From contig JBBPEB010000008.1 of assembly GCA_039096225.1 (NCBI GenBank), positions 1 to 64,000 on the forward strand: a stretch of DNA of 64,000 bases, written 5' to 3'. Under the pieces are notes generated by a model. That model did no database searches and was not told the origin of the DNA. It saw nothing but the letters and a program-made list of their open reading frames with translations. Shown in pieces: positions 1 to 11,277 of this stretch. A program made the translations under genes and the position numbers. Position 1 is the stretch's first letter; every line of letters begins with the position of its first letter. This DNA is from Blastocystis sp. Blastoise. Taxonomy: Eukaryota; Sar; Bigyra; Opalinata; Blastocystidae.

Positions 1-1760
1 TCTCCTCCTGAAGCTTCTTATCGTTTGAATTGTTTTGAAATTACTTATAATTCTGTTTCTATTAATAGATTACCTATTCATTTACCTGATGATCCATATA
101 TATTATTTCGAGAAGGACATGAAGTAGAAGCATTAAGGAATAGTTTAGAGAAAGGTACTAAATTAACAAAATACTTTGATTTAGAGAAAGAAGTTCAGAA
201 TCAAAGAAAGATATATACTTATTATTATATAGAGAAGAAGCATGGTATTCGTAATATGAATAATGTAGAAGAAGAAAGAGAATTGATTCAAGTTCGTTTA
301 GAAGAGATAAATAGAATAAATAGTTATGAAGTAGATGATGATAATATATCCGAAGAATTATTGAAAATATTAGATGAGAAATATCCTATTTATGCTTATC
401 ATGAAATACCAAAATATTATGTATGGAAATCGAATACAAATACTTGGAATAGACGTCAGAGAGATATAAAAGCTTTAGGAAGAATGTATTATGTGAATCC
501 AAAAGATAAGGAACGATATGCTTTGAGATTATTATTATTGAATACGAAAGGAGCTGATAGCTTTGATTCTTTGAAGATAGTAAAAGGATTGAATAGTAAT
601 GAACCTTATAGAACCTTTAGTGAAGCAGCTATAGCAAGAGGATTATTGAATAATGAGAGAGAAGTATTTGATTCATTTTCAGAAGCTATTGTTTTTGCTA
701 CTCCATGTCAATTGAGACAATTATTTATTACTTATATTTCAGAATCATTATTAACAAATGTGAAAGAGTTTTGGATTCGATTTAAATCATTTCTTAGTGA
801 GGATTATAAACATTCAATGCATAATAATGAAATAGATTATATAAATACTCCTTTAGCTCAAGATTTAGATTCATCAAGTGTTATAGAAGATGATACTAAT
901 AGTGTTCTTCAAGATTATGAAATACGTACTTTACAAGATATAAAAGAGATGATGATAAGTATAGGAGTGAATTATAATGATTTAGGATTACCTCAAGTAG
1001 AAGAACAACATCATTATAATGATTATAATTATAATCCTACATTAGAATTACAAGAAGCTAATAGAGTAATAGAATTATTAAATGAAGAACAAAGAAATGC
1101 ATTTGATAGAGTAATTCATTCAATAGAAAGTAGTAGAATAGAAGATAAGTTATGTTTCTTTATAGATGGTCCAGGTGGAAGTGGAAAGACTTTCTTATAT
1201 AATAGTTTATTAAGTTATTTACGTGGACATAATAAGAATGTATTACCTGTAGCTTCAACAGGAATTGCTTCTACTTTATTACCAGGTGGTAGAACAGCTC
1301 ATAAACAATTTGGTATTCCTTTGAATGTTGATCCTGATTCTACTTCAAATATAGATTTAGCTAGAGATAGAAGAAAAGTAGAAGAAATAAGAATAGCTGA
1401 TTTAATAATATGGGATGAAGCTCCTATGATGAAAGGTGATTGTTTTATGGTAGTACATAGATTATTATGTGATATAATGAATACAGAATTAGATATTCCT
1501 TTTGGTGGTAAAACAGTAGTATTAGGAGGAGATTTCAGACAATGTTTACCAGTTATAAGAAAAGGAACTCAAGCTCAGATTGTTAGTTCTTCTATAAAGT
1601 TTTGTTCCTTATGGAATTCTATCAAAAATAATGTCATTCATTTATCAAGAAATATGAGAGCTTTAGAAGGAGCAGATGATTTTAGACAATGGTTATTACA
1701 AGTAGGAGATGGTGTTCTTTCTAATAATTATACTATTAGTCATCATTTAGATATAGATTA
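1..1760 (+). mobile_element. Helitron H1, left part (enters from the window edge)
   Basis: This is the coding interior of an autonomous Helitron whose 5' portion lies outside the window. Position 1 corresponds to 25836 of the complete copy H2, and the two run together without an indel to 1760 (27595 in H2). At 1760 the coding sequence is cut between A and T (GATTA^TATTCC) by the reverse-oriented composite Helitron 1761-15518. It resumes at 15519 and ends at the H1 terminus at 16535. The A^T target and lack of a visible target duplication are the Helitron norm. The sequence identity with H2 implies very recent duplication. Confidence 0.93.
1..1760 (+). pseudogene. H1 Helitron Rep/helicase gene, 5' part of interrupted last exon
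   Basis: The open frame starts in codon phase at base 1 and encodes the region after the HUH nuclease plus most of the Pif1-like helicase. Visible motifs are the Walker A GPGGSGKTF, the Walker B-like IWDEAPM, GGDFRQCLPVI and SRNMRA. It reads identically to the equivalent part of H2. The frame stops at 1762-1764 only because the inserted element supplies TAG after ...HHLDIDY; the rest of the gene is at 15519-16299. Joined, the two parts make 2541 nt (847 codons including the stop) with no other lesion, so this is an insertion-disrupted gene and not a decayed one. An ATG at 25 is internal, not the native start. Confidence 0.9.
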
Positions 1761-1812
1761 CTAGGGTCACGCCGCAGGTCCGGGGCCTAACGGCACCGGA
1801 CCGCGGCTGCAA
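1761..1812 (-). other. Helitron H5 3' terminus: GC-rich hairpin plus CTAG
   Basis: On the minus strand a stem starting GCCGCGGTCC closes on GGACCTGCGGC through a GTTA loop, then reads GTGACCCTAG to the end. The overall layout (GCA, stem, GTTA loop, stem, GT(T/G)ACCCTAG) matches the H1 and H2 termini, but the stem bases differ and change in pairs. Helitrons use such a hairpin just upstream of CTRR as the rolling-circle terminator. The block is strikingly GC-rich in this AT-rich locus. Confidence 0.9.
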
Positions 1813-1975
1813 TGAATAATAACTGTTTGGTTTTTATTTACTTTCTTTCCTTTTTATCTATTATATATTATATATTATATATTATATAATATATATTATT
1901 TATTAAATATTATCTATAATATGTTACTTATTATATATTATATATTATATATTATATATATTATTTTAATAACAC

Positions 1976-2045
1976 TTCTTATACTCTATATGGAGAGTAG
2001 CAATCATTTATTGATTGTAATCAGGTTCAATTCCTGATATAAGAA
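1976..2045 (+). other. tRNA-like fold inside Helitron H5 (3' copy)
   Basis: A near-cloverleaf can be drawn. The acceptor stem TCTTATA/TATAAGA is perfect (1977-1983 with 2038-2044). The D-like stem is CTCT/AGAG. The anticodon-like stem CAATC/GATTG has a 7-nt loop, ATTTATT. The T stem TCAGG/CCTGA carries the standard T loop TTCAATT. Departures from a real tRNA are the missing 8-9 linker and extra bases between the D and anticodon stems. The loop would present UUA, which would read the UAA stop, so a decoding role is doubtful. Related folds occur at 6161, 9265, 13517 and (minus strand) 18473. Confidence 0.5.
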
Positions 2046-3660
2046 CTAAATAGATTATTTGAATAGTATCTGAAAAACTAAAAACAATACTTGAAGAAAA
2101 TAAGAAATCCTTTTTGAATCATTATATTTGTTATTTATTATTTTAAAAATATATTTTGTATTTATAAATAGTTAAATTACTGTTTTAATTATTATGGAGT
2201 TTCTAAAGGTAATAAATTTAGAAATGGGTCATAATGTTAAGTATTGAAAAATATTTTTATGTTGTAAAATCATTTTAAATAGATTATAATAAAATAGCAT
2301 AAACTTATTTTAATCATTTCATAAAAATAAAACAAATCTAACACAACAAAGTCAACATTCATTTTGACTTTAACGACTTAAACACAAAGTTTTTGAATTA
2401 ATATTAATAAATTCAATCTAAATAGCATTTCTAAACACAAAAGTGTCAACAATATTACTTTTAGAGAGACTTTACCATTTCGATATCAAGTGTATCAAAA
2501 TAGTTTTAGACATAACTTCCACATAGTATAGATCTCATTATTTTATTTATTAATTCAAGTTTAATGTCTTGAATCTCTGACTTCAAGATCATTTTTAACA
2601 CATTTTGAAAGGTTGACACACTTATAATTAATTTTAAAAGCTAATATTATAACACTATACTCATCATAACTCTATCAACATAAGAGTCACCATTTTGACA
2701 CTCTTTATAAACATTTTACATTTGGTCATACACTTTGTCAAGTGTATTTTTGTCCTTTCTTTTGATATAATTTAGAATATAATTCATAGTTTGATAAATA
2801 AAATATTTTATATTGAATCTCATCCTTTGGATAATTCATTTCTACATTTAAAAATATTAATCCCTTTAAACTTGTTTTTAAAAGTCAAAATTTTCATAGT
2901 CTAATGAAAACACAATTTTAAAAGAATATACTAACTCTTTAAAATTTCTAGACAACTCAAACACATTGTTAATTCACTTTTCAAAAATGAAATTCTCTTA
3001 TTTTTTAATATGTTGTAGAATTTAGCTTATTATATATTAAACTTCTATTAGAATTTCGAATCTCCTATTTTAAGATAATATTTTTTATTTTACAACCTTA
3101 AAGTTACTTTTATGAGTTAATACGTTCACAAAATTATGTAAATATAAATGCTAGTAAACAGAGAAACTCAAAACTTAAATATCTCAATTATTGACAGTTT
3201 TAAATCAGTAATACTATACAGTGTTAAAAGTGACAATAAATGTTTTAAAATTTAATTCAAATATTTAAAAACTTGACACTATTTAACATACTAAGTATTT
3301 CAAGAATTATCTTAATAGTCGACACAATTTAAATAAAAAAAAAAGAAAAAGAACAAAACAAAAATAGCAAAAGAAAACATTTAAATATAGAATAGCTAAA
3401 ACGATAACAACAGCATAAATAAATAAATAATATAAAGAAAGCAGATAATAGAAAGCTATTAAATGTGAAAAATAATAATAATAATAAACAAAAGAAAAAG
3501 AAAAAGAACTAAAAAAAAAAAAATCTAAACATAACCATAACACTAAGAGAACCTATATAGATAAAAGATATATATATATAATAAGAGATAGTATAATAAA
3601 TATATCTAACATATATATATTAAAAGAAATATTATAAATATTTGTTATATATATATATAT
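2046..3660. other. H5 3' region without genes
   Basis: This AT-rich stretch has no convincing coding sequence. Segments such as CATTTGGTCATACACTTTG near 2705 recur in the same orientation in the 5' region of H5 (near 6898) and of the other copies. It looks like a diverged duplicate of the segment that follows the tRNA-like fold at 6161. Short open frames here are composition-driven. Confidence 0.55.
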
Positions 3661-3664
3661 ATAC

Positions 3665-4779
3665 CTTTAGATACATTTTTATTATTAAAATGAAAGCTAA
3701 CATTAGGGTGATAAGATCCCCTATTAGAAAAGACACCTATATATAATATAATAAATGATAAAATATATATAAACAATAAATATATATATATACCTTCTAA
3801 AGAAGGAACAGAGGAATCACCATGATATCTTAACTGACTTGAAGAACCTATATATAATGAAAAGATAATTAATAAATCAAAAAAAAAAAGAAAGGAAGAA
3901 ATAAGAATATACCTGTATCATTATTACTATTAATCCAAGACTCCATAAGAAAAGAACGACCTATATAAGATAAAAATAATAATAAACTAAATTAAATTTA
4001 AAAAGTAGACATACCTTCATCATTAATACGTTCAGCAACTACAACCACAACAGTAGAATAACCTATAAAGAAACAGTAATAGACAAATAATAAATAAAAA
4101 AAAAAATAATAATAAATGAATGACAATATATATATACCTTTAATATCATATGAGCAGTCTACCTGATCACCAACAACATCCATAGCAACATTTACATCAA
4201 TAAAACAAATCTATATATATAAAAGTAAAAAAAAAAAAATAAATGAATGACAACATACCTTCAACACCACACAGACATCTATTATCAACATCACTGTTAA
4301 CATGTACAACAACTGAAGAACCTATATATATATAGAAATAATAAAAAAATAATAATAAAATATAAAAAAAAAAATAAATGATTGGTAACATACCATCTAT
4401 AAAGCAAGAAGAACCTACATCAACACCGATATCACTATTGGAATCACTTACAATAACAGAAGAACCTATAAATAAAGAAAAGTTAAAAAAATAAAAACAA
4501 ATCATTGACAACATACCTTCACAGTTAGCATAACAGGCAACACCACCACCACTGCATAATTCAAATAGCATAGAAGAACCTAAAATAATATAATAAATAA
4601 TTAAAAAAAAAAGAAATGGAAAAATATATACCTTAAAGACCATCATAGCAAGTACCACCAAGACCAAGAGCATACACAACTGGATTTTATTGAGTAGAAG
4701 AACCTGATTTTCTTTGAAATATAAATTATTTTTTATTTCCAGGCCTCCTCCTGGATGACATTTTGTTGTTTTCAGACAT
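3665..4779 (-). pseudogene. H5 micro-exon array, degenerate copy of the Helitron gene 5' end
   Basis: The array begins at ATG 4779 with a basic first exon containing MSSRRRPGNKK, like MSSRRRSLNQKK in H2. At least nine short exons follow, each bounded by ...TATAG and G|GTATRT, many starting GT TCT TCT (Gly-Ser-Ser) and ending GAA G. Readable peptides include GSSVIVSDSNSDIG and GYSTVVVVVAERINDE. Phase 1 is kept at most borders and several lengths match H2 (72, 63, 48 nt). The second exon has in-frame stops, the first runs into TAA before a normal donor, and one exon near 4150-4210 is out of phase. No Rep/helicase exon follows, so this is a non-functional relic or a non-coding spliced unit. Confidence 0.6.
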
Positions 4780-5019
4780 CTTATTTAATAATATAATATA
4801 CAATTAAGTATTTGAATATGTATTTAAGAATCCTATTTCATTTGTATTAATAAATATAATAGGGTCTATTTTCAAAATATGCTTCTTTAAACATAATAGA
4901 AATAAAAAAAAACCTTAATTTTTTATTGATTTTGTTACTAAAGTAATAATTGGGTCATTCTTATTTAAAATCATTTTGGGTACCCAAAAAACATAGTTCT
5001 TTACTCTTTTTTTAAATAT

Positions 5020-5480
5020 TTAATTATATTGATTGACTGAGTATGTTTTATTTATTTATTTGATATTGTTTAGTTATTATTTTTATATATATTTGTATGT
5101 ATATATTTATTTATTTAAAATAATACACTTTTCTATAGGATTCTTTTGTATTTTCCTTGGTTGTGGTGTTGAAGTGTTCTTGAAGTGGTCTTGGCTGTGT
5201 AAAATGGTTTATTTATGATCAGGTATATAAATATATTATTTATTTCTTAAGATCTGTTTTTCTTTTTGTTAATTCGTTTTTATTATTTATTATTTTTATT
5301 ATCAATATTATTTATTTAGTCTTTACATATAATTTATTCTATATATTATTAATAATTTTTATTCTATAGGAAAGAAACTTTAATGGATGTGTTGTGGTCT
5401 TCGTTGCTAAATATTTTCCTTCTTTAATCTGTCGTTCAAGGTTATTTTAAAGGTATATATTTATATTTTATTTATTATTT
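5020..5480 (+). other. H5 opposite-strand spliced unit (exon-like segments)
   Basis: Exon-like segments lie between TATAG acceptors and GTATAT donors: one at about 5138-5221 ending ATGATCAG|GTATAT, and another at about 5370-5452 ending TTTAAAG|GTATAT. Both align with better-preserved segments in H3 (12434-12517 and 12663-12745). They run opposite to the micro-exon gene. Reading frames contain stops and no start is convincing. I infer a spliced non-coding transcript or a decayed gene. Confidence 0.4.
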
Positions 5481-5567
5481 TTATTATTTATTGTTTACTT
5501 TTTTTTTATTATTTATTTATTTATTTATTATTTATTTATTCATTTTTTTTATATGTTTATTTATTTA

Positions 5568-5615
<48 letters not shown>

Positions 5616-6120
5616 TGTTTATTATTTATTTATTTATTTATTTATTTATTATGTTTATTTATTGTATATAGGTTTAATATTCTTCTTAGTTTTTTTTTTC
5701 TTCTTTCTATCTTCGTTCTTCTTCCTTCTTACTTCTTCCTTCTTCCTCATCTTTCCTACTTACTTCTTCTTCCTTCCTTCTTCTTCCTTCTTCCTTCTTC
5801 CTATTTCCTTCTTCATTCCTTCTTCCTTCTTCCTATTTCCTTCTCCATTCATGCTTCCTTCTTCCTATTTCATTCTTCATTCATGCTTCCTACTTCCTAC
5901 TTCCTTCTTCCTTCTTCCTCATCTTTGATTCTTCTTACTTACTTCTTCTTCATTCTGGATTCTTCCTTCTTCCTCATCCTTCCTTATTCTTACTTCTTCT
6001 TACTTCCTTCTTTCTCATCCTTCTTCCTCATCCTTCCTTATTCTTACTTCTTCTTCCTAATCCTTCCTACTTCCTTCTTCCTCATCCTTCCACTTCATTT
6101 CCTTCTTATTATATATATAT
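5480..6120. repeat. H5 simple-sequence block: TTTA/AT repeats then polypyrimidine tract
   Basis: TTTA and TA repeats run to about 5670 and are followed by roughly 400 bp of irregular TTC/TTCC pyrimidine tract on the plus strand, closing with a TA repeat. Long open frames here (Phe/Leu/Ser-rich) are artefacts of composition. The same block type occurs in H2, H3 and H4. Confidence 0.85.
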
Positions 6121-6160
6121 AAATATATATATTTGATTATTATTATTATTTATAAACTCC

Positions 6161-6227
6161 CTTTATGCTCTAGAAGGAGAGAAACAATCATTATAGATTG
6201 TTTTCAGGTTCAATTCCTGACATGAAG
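6161..6227 (+). other. tRNA-like fold inside Helitron H5 (5' copy)
   Basis: The acceptor-like stem is CTTTATG/CATGAAG (one G-U pair), the anticodon-like stem is CAATC/GATTG with a 6-nt loop ATTATA, and the T stem TCAGG/CCTGA has loop TTCAATT. It is essentially the fold seen in H2-H4. The acceptor stem differs from the copy at 1976, yet both strands pair. Confidence 0.5.
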
Positions 6228-8163
6228 TCTTATTTTTCTTTTTCTTTAATATTTTTTACATATTATATATATATATATATTTTCTCTTTTTTTAAACTTA
6301 TTTTTATCTCTTTTAGATTATACCTTTTAAATTTTGACATTATATACATATATCTAACTGTTTATAGTTTTTTTAGACTTCCTCTTCTCAACAACAGTCA
6401 CAATGAGAACAAATCCATTTTAACTCAAACAACTAAGTCATCTCAAAACTGCTTGAATCAATTAATATAGACGTCTATGACATAATTTATCAATTTAAAC
6501 TGATTTTCAACTCTCAAAAGTAAGCAAACCAAACACACATGTTGACTTTAAAACGTTAAACTCAGTATTAAAAGATAGTTTTTATAGAGTGGACATAAAA
6601 CATTGATTTAAACAAAAAGGAATGGAAACAATCAACTCTTGATACAACTTTACCATTTGACAAAACACTCATCCACAATATTTTCCAAAGTTCTTTTAGT
6701 AAAGTGTTTATATAGACATATTATGTATAAAATGAAAGTCAACTTCTTGAATCTCTTTGTTTAAGATAGTCTTTAAAACAGTTTGACAAATTGACAACCT
6801 TTAACTTGCAATTTAAAGCTAATATTTAAAGAATAGACTTGATTCAGACATGTAAACACAACTGTCATCACCATAACACTTTTAAAGACACTTTACCATT
6901 TGGTCATACACTTTGATCAAAATATTTTTGTCCCTTCTTTTGACATAATATAGACTGTGTGGTCTAGTTATATGAAAGTGAGGCGGAATTTTGAATCTCG
7001 TCCTCTAAGTCACTCATTTTTACATCTTTGAAAATTAAGACCCTTAGAGTTGATTTTTGAAGTTAATTTTTCTACAGTGTTCCAAAAACGCGATTTTGCA
7101 CAAACTGAAGTGAAAATATTTTTTCAATAACTCTCACAACCCTTTACACATCCACTCTTTAAAAATTATTTTCTTTGTACTTTTGATATGTTGTAGAGCT
7201 ACTACAGCTGTACACTAATTAATATCTCTAAATTTTTTATTCATAGTTTAAGACTATGTTTTATACATTCTTTTGAATTTGACAACCTTAAACTATTTAT
7301 TTAAAACTATTATTCATAGAATAGACTTAATACATGATTCTAAACACATATAGAAACCCTTTTACTATTTAAGACACATTTTGTCATTTGGTCAAACACT
7401 TTGATCTTCATAATTTTGACTCTCCTTTTAACATAGAATAGAGTAATATCTCAAGTTTACTAAATAAAAGTCATTGTATTGAATCTTGTCCTCTAAGACC
7501 ACTTAATTCACATTTTTCAAAATTGTCATACTTAAACTCATTATTTTAAGACTCTGTTTTAACTATAGTAGTTTGATGACCTATTGATTACAATGCTGTA
7601 ATATTAGTCCATTATAAGAAGATCGAAGAAAATATCGATCACTCAAAAATCGTCTTCAGGAGCTCAAAATCGCTACACCTAGGTTTTCTGACCTCCTGAA
7701 TCAGAATATGATGTCAAATTGACAATCTAAATTTGACCGTTAAGGCCTCACGTGTTCAATATGAAAAAGTATTAAAAAATAGATAAATATAAAGAATAAA
7801 CACGGATAACGTATATTGTGGGATTGAGAAAAAATCAAGTTTACCCCATGTTTATTTTCCAATTGTCTGGTCAACAATTTTTATCGGGGTCACCCCAAAG
7901 AGCCAATCAAAAACGACTCAAAAATCATGTTTTCTGTTCTTTTATTAATATCTTTTTAATTATAAATAATATCGCTTAACCAAATATACGGTGCACAACT
8001 ACACGTTATATCCTATTGAACTGTGTTTCAACCAAAAGTTAACTTCCCGTAAGTTTAGAGGAGTTGCGGCGACAAACTATAGTATATAGTAGCCAATCAA
8101 ATGCATTCTCCAAAAACTGACCAATGGGAATTTTTTTGCCTATTCTCATATATATAGTAATGA
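6228..8163. other. H5 5' non-coding region
   Basis: No gene is visible. Degenerate repeats containing variants of CCATTTGGTCATACACTTTGA recur at irregular spacing (about 6650, 6898, 7386). The last 560 bp (7600-8163) are well conserved with the other copies and include CCAAT-type motifs (AGCCAATCAAA, TGACCAATGGG) and CACGTG. The region ends at the element terminus ...ATATAGTAATGA (5' TC on the minus strand). Conservation suggests terminal recognition or promoter function. Confidence 0.6.
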
Positions 8164-8173
8164 TAATACACTT

Positions 8174-8500
8174 TTTTATAGGATTCTCTTGTATTTGTCT
8201 TGGTTGTGGTGGTGAGTGGTTCTTAAAGTGGTCCTGGTTGTGTGAAATGGGTTACTTATTATCAGGTATATAAATATATTATTTATTTCTTAACATCTGT
8301 TTATTTTTTACTAATTACTTTTTGTTATTATTTAATTTTATTATCTATATTATTTATTTTGTCTTTTTATATCATCTATTAAATTGTTTTTAATTATTTT
8401 TATTCTATAGGAAAGAAAATGTTGTTGATGTGTTGTGGTCTTCGTTTTTTCATGTCGTTCTTCTTAGTCTGTGGTTTCAGATTATTCTATTAGGTATATA
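8174..8500 (+). other. H4 opposite-strand spliced unit (exon-like segments)
   Basis: Exon-like segments at 8182-8265 and 8411-8493 are flanked by TATAG acceptors and GTATAT donors and are the direct equivalents of 12434-12517 and 12663-12745. The first segment of the unit is lost because H5 interrupts upstream of it. Confidence 0.45.
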
Positions 8501-8509
8501 TTTATATTT

Positions 8510-8550
8510 TATTTATTGTTTTCATTTTTATTATTTATTATTTATGTTTT

Positions 8551-8581
<31 letters not shown>

Positions 8582-8785
8582 TTATATTTATTTATTTATT
8601 TATTATATTTATTTATTTATTTATTATATTTATTATATTTATATATATTTATTTATTATATTTATTTATTTATTTATTATATTTATTTATTTATTATATT
8701 TATTTATTTATTTATTTATTTATGTTTTTTATTTATTTATTATATTTATTATATTTATTATATTTATTATATTTATTTATTTATT

Positions 8786-8816
<31 letters not shown>

Positions 8817-9200
8817 TTTTATGTTATCTTTTTATATTTTTTCTATTTTATATAGGTTTAATAGTCTTCTTGTTCCTTTTTCTTCTTTCTTCCTTCTTTC
8901 TACTTCATTTTACTTCTTCCTTATCCTTCCTACTACCTTCTTCCTCATTCTTCATTCTTCATTCTTCATTCTTCATTCTTCCTTCCTACTTCCTACTTCC
9001 TCATCCGTCATTCTTCCTTCTTCCTTCTTCTTCCTTCTTCTTCCTACTTCCTCATCCTTCTTTCTTCATCCTACTTCTTCCTTCTTCCTTCTTCTTCCTT
9101 CATCCTTCTTCCTACTTCTTCCTTCTTCCTTCATCCTTCATCCTTCCTTCTTCTTTCTTCCTACTTCCTACTTCCACATTCTTCCTACTTCCTTCATTCC

Positions 9201-9238
<38 letters not shown>

Positions 9239-9240
9239 AT
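8510..9240. repeat. H4 simple-sequence block
   Basis: About 320 bp of (TTTA)n with TTTATTATA variants is followed from 8870 to 9205 by an irregular TTC/TTCC polypyrimidine tract, then (TA)n and (TTA)n. It is matched almost base for base at 12762-13492 and, inverted, at 18564-19294. Confidence 0.9.
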
Positions 9241-9264
9241 TATTATTATTACTCTTTAAACTCC

Positions 9265-9331
9265 CTTTATGCTCTGGAAGGAGAGAAGCAATCATTATAG
9301 ATTGTTTTCAGGTTCAATTCCTGACATGAAG
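9265..9331 (+). other. tRNA-like fold inside Helitron H4
   Basis: It has the same sequence and pairing as the copy at 13517: acceptor-like stem CTTTATG/CATGAAG, anticodon-like arm CAATC-ATTATA-GATTG, and T arm TCAGG-TTCAATT-CCTGA. Confidence 0.5.
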
Positions 9332-11266
9332 TCTTATTTTTCTTTTTTTAAATATTTTATTTATATATTATTATATATATATATTCTCTTTTTTAAATTT
9401 ATTTTAATCCAGTTTAATTTATACTTTTCAATTTTGACCTTATATATATATATATCTAACTTTTTATAGTTTTTTTAGACTTACTCTTCTCAACAACAGT
9501 CACAATGAGAACAAATCCATTTATACTTAAACAGCCAAGTCATCTTAAAACTGATTATATCAATCAAAATACATGTGTTAAACTTGTTTTATTGATTTAA
9601 ACTCAATTTTAATAATTAAAAGTAAACAAACCAAACACACATGTTGACTTTAAAACTTTAAACTCAGTGTTAAATGGTTAGTTTTAAAGAGTAGACACAA
9701 AACATTGATTTATACTAAAAGGAATGAAAACAATCAACTCTTGATACAACTTTACCATTTGATAAAACACTCATCCACAATATTTTCCAAAGTTCTTTTA
9801 GTAAAGTGTTTATATAGACATATAATGTATAAAATGAAAGTCAACTTCTTGAATCTCTTATTTTAGGACAGTCTTTAAAACATTTTGACAAATAGACAAC
9901 CTTTAACTTGCTATTTAAAGCTAATATTTTAAGAGTAGACTTGATTTAAACCTATATACACAACTGTCATCATCATAACACTTTTAAAGACACTTTACCA
10001 TTTGCTCATACACTTTGATCAAAACATTTTCGTCCCTTCTTTTAATATAATATAGATCATACACTCTAGTTTAATGAATAAAAGCTCTTATTTTGAATCT
10101 CGTCCTCTAAGTCACTCATTTTTACATTTTTCAAAATTTAAGACCCTTAGAGTTGATATTTTGACTCAATTTTTCTACAATGCACGAAATTCACGATTTT
10201 ATATAAACTGAAGTGAAAATAAATTTTAAATAATAGTCACAACACCTCACACATCCACTCTCTAAAAATTATTTTCTTTGTACTTTTGATATGTTGTAGA
10301 GCTACTACAGCTGTATACTAATTAATATCTCTAAATTTTTTATTCACAGTTTAAGACTATGTTTTACACATTCTTTTAAATTTGACAACCTTAAACTATT
10401 TATTTAAAGCTATTATTCATAGAATAGACTTGATATAAGATTCTATACACATATATAAACCATTTTACTTTTTAAGACACATTTTGTCATTTGGTGATAC
10501 ACTTTGACCATCATAATTTTGACTCTCCTTTTAACATAGAATAGAGTATTATCTCTAGTTTACTAAACAAAAGTCATTATATTGAATCTTATCCTCTAAG
10601 ACCACTTAATTCACATTTTTCAAAATTGTGACACTCAAACTCATTATTTTAAGACCTTGTTTTAACTATAGTAGTTTGAGGACCTATTGATTACCATTAT
10701 ACAATATTAGTCCATTATAAGAAGATCGAAGAAAATATCGATCACTCAAAAATCGTCCTCAGGAACTCAAAATTGGTACACCTAGGTTTTTCGACCTCCT
10801 GAATCAGAATATCATGTCAAAATAAGAATCTAAATTTGACCGTTAAGGCCTCACGTGTTCAATATGAAAAAGTATTAAAAAATAGATAAATATAAAGAAT
10901 AAACACGGATAACGTATATTGTGGGATTGAGAAAAAATCAAGTTTACCCCATGTTTATTTTCCAATTGTCTGGTCAACAATTTTTATCGGGGTCACCCCA
11001 AAGAGCCAATCAAAAACGACTCAAAAATCATGTTTTCTGTTTTTTTATTAATAACTTTTTAATTATTAATAATATCGCTTAACCAAATATACGGTGCACA
11101 ACTACACGTTATATCGTATTGAACTGTGTTTCACTCAAAAGTTAACTCCCCGTAAGTTTAGAGGAGTTGCGGCGACAAACTATAGTATACATTAGCCAAT
11201 CAAATGGTTTTTCCAAAAACTGACCAATGGGAATTTTTTTGCCTATTCTCATATATATAGTAATGA
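9332..11266. other. H4 5' non-coding region
   Basis: No gene is visible. It is the counterpart of 13584-15518, with scattered differences; for example GGGGTCACCCC here against GGGATGATCCC in H2 and H3. It ends at the Helitron 5' terminus. Confidence 0.65.
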
Positions 11267-11277
11267 TATCTATATAC

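Larger units (their letters stand above)
1761..8163 (-). mobile_element. Helitron H5, non-autonomous, complete with both ends
   Basis: H5 is 6403 bp, with 5' TC at 8163 and 3' CTAG at 1761. Its first bases match H2-H4, but the body is clearly diverged from them. It keeps the same architecture on the minus strand: a long 5' region, low-complexity tracts, and a micro-exon array beginning at 4779. It has no Rep or helicase coding sequence between the array and the 3' hairpin. It is inserted at an A^T in the H4 copy (H4 resumes at 8164). I infer an older, non-autonomous relative mobilised in trans by elements like H2. Confidence 0.82.
8164..11266 (-). mobile_element. Helitron H4, 5' fragment
   Basis: This is a 5' piece of 3103 bp with its TC terminus at 11266. 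It corresponds to H3 12416-15518 with a constant offset of 4252 and only scattered substitutions. It stops exactly where the H5 5' end begins, at an A^T position, so H5 inserted into H4. The rest of H4 is not on the far side of H5 and is not elsewhere in the window. H4 itself splits H3 at A^T within a micro-exon intron. Confidence 0.88.

Noticed and set aside
1765-1860. Natural end of the H1 helicase at 1762-1764
   Set aside because: The stop belongs to the inserted CTAG terminus; the gene continues at 15519.
1976-2045. Functional UAA-suppressor tRNA
   Set aside because: The linker between acceptor and D arms is missing and the other copies have a 6-nt loop, so it is reported only as a tRNA-like fold.
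8430-9300. Phe/Ile/Tyr/Leu- and Ser/Phe-rich open frames (141, 262, 192 codons), repeated at 12682-13552 and 18504-19374
   Set aside because: They are translations of TTTA and TTC tracts with three overlapping frames open at once; no coding signal.
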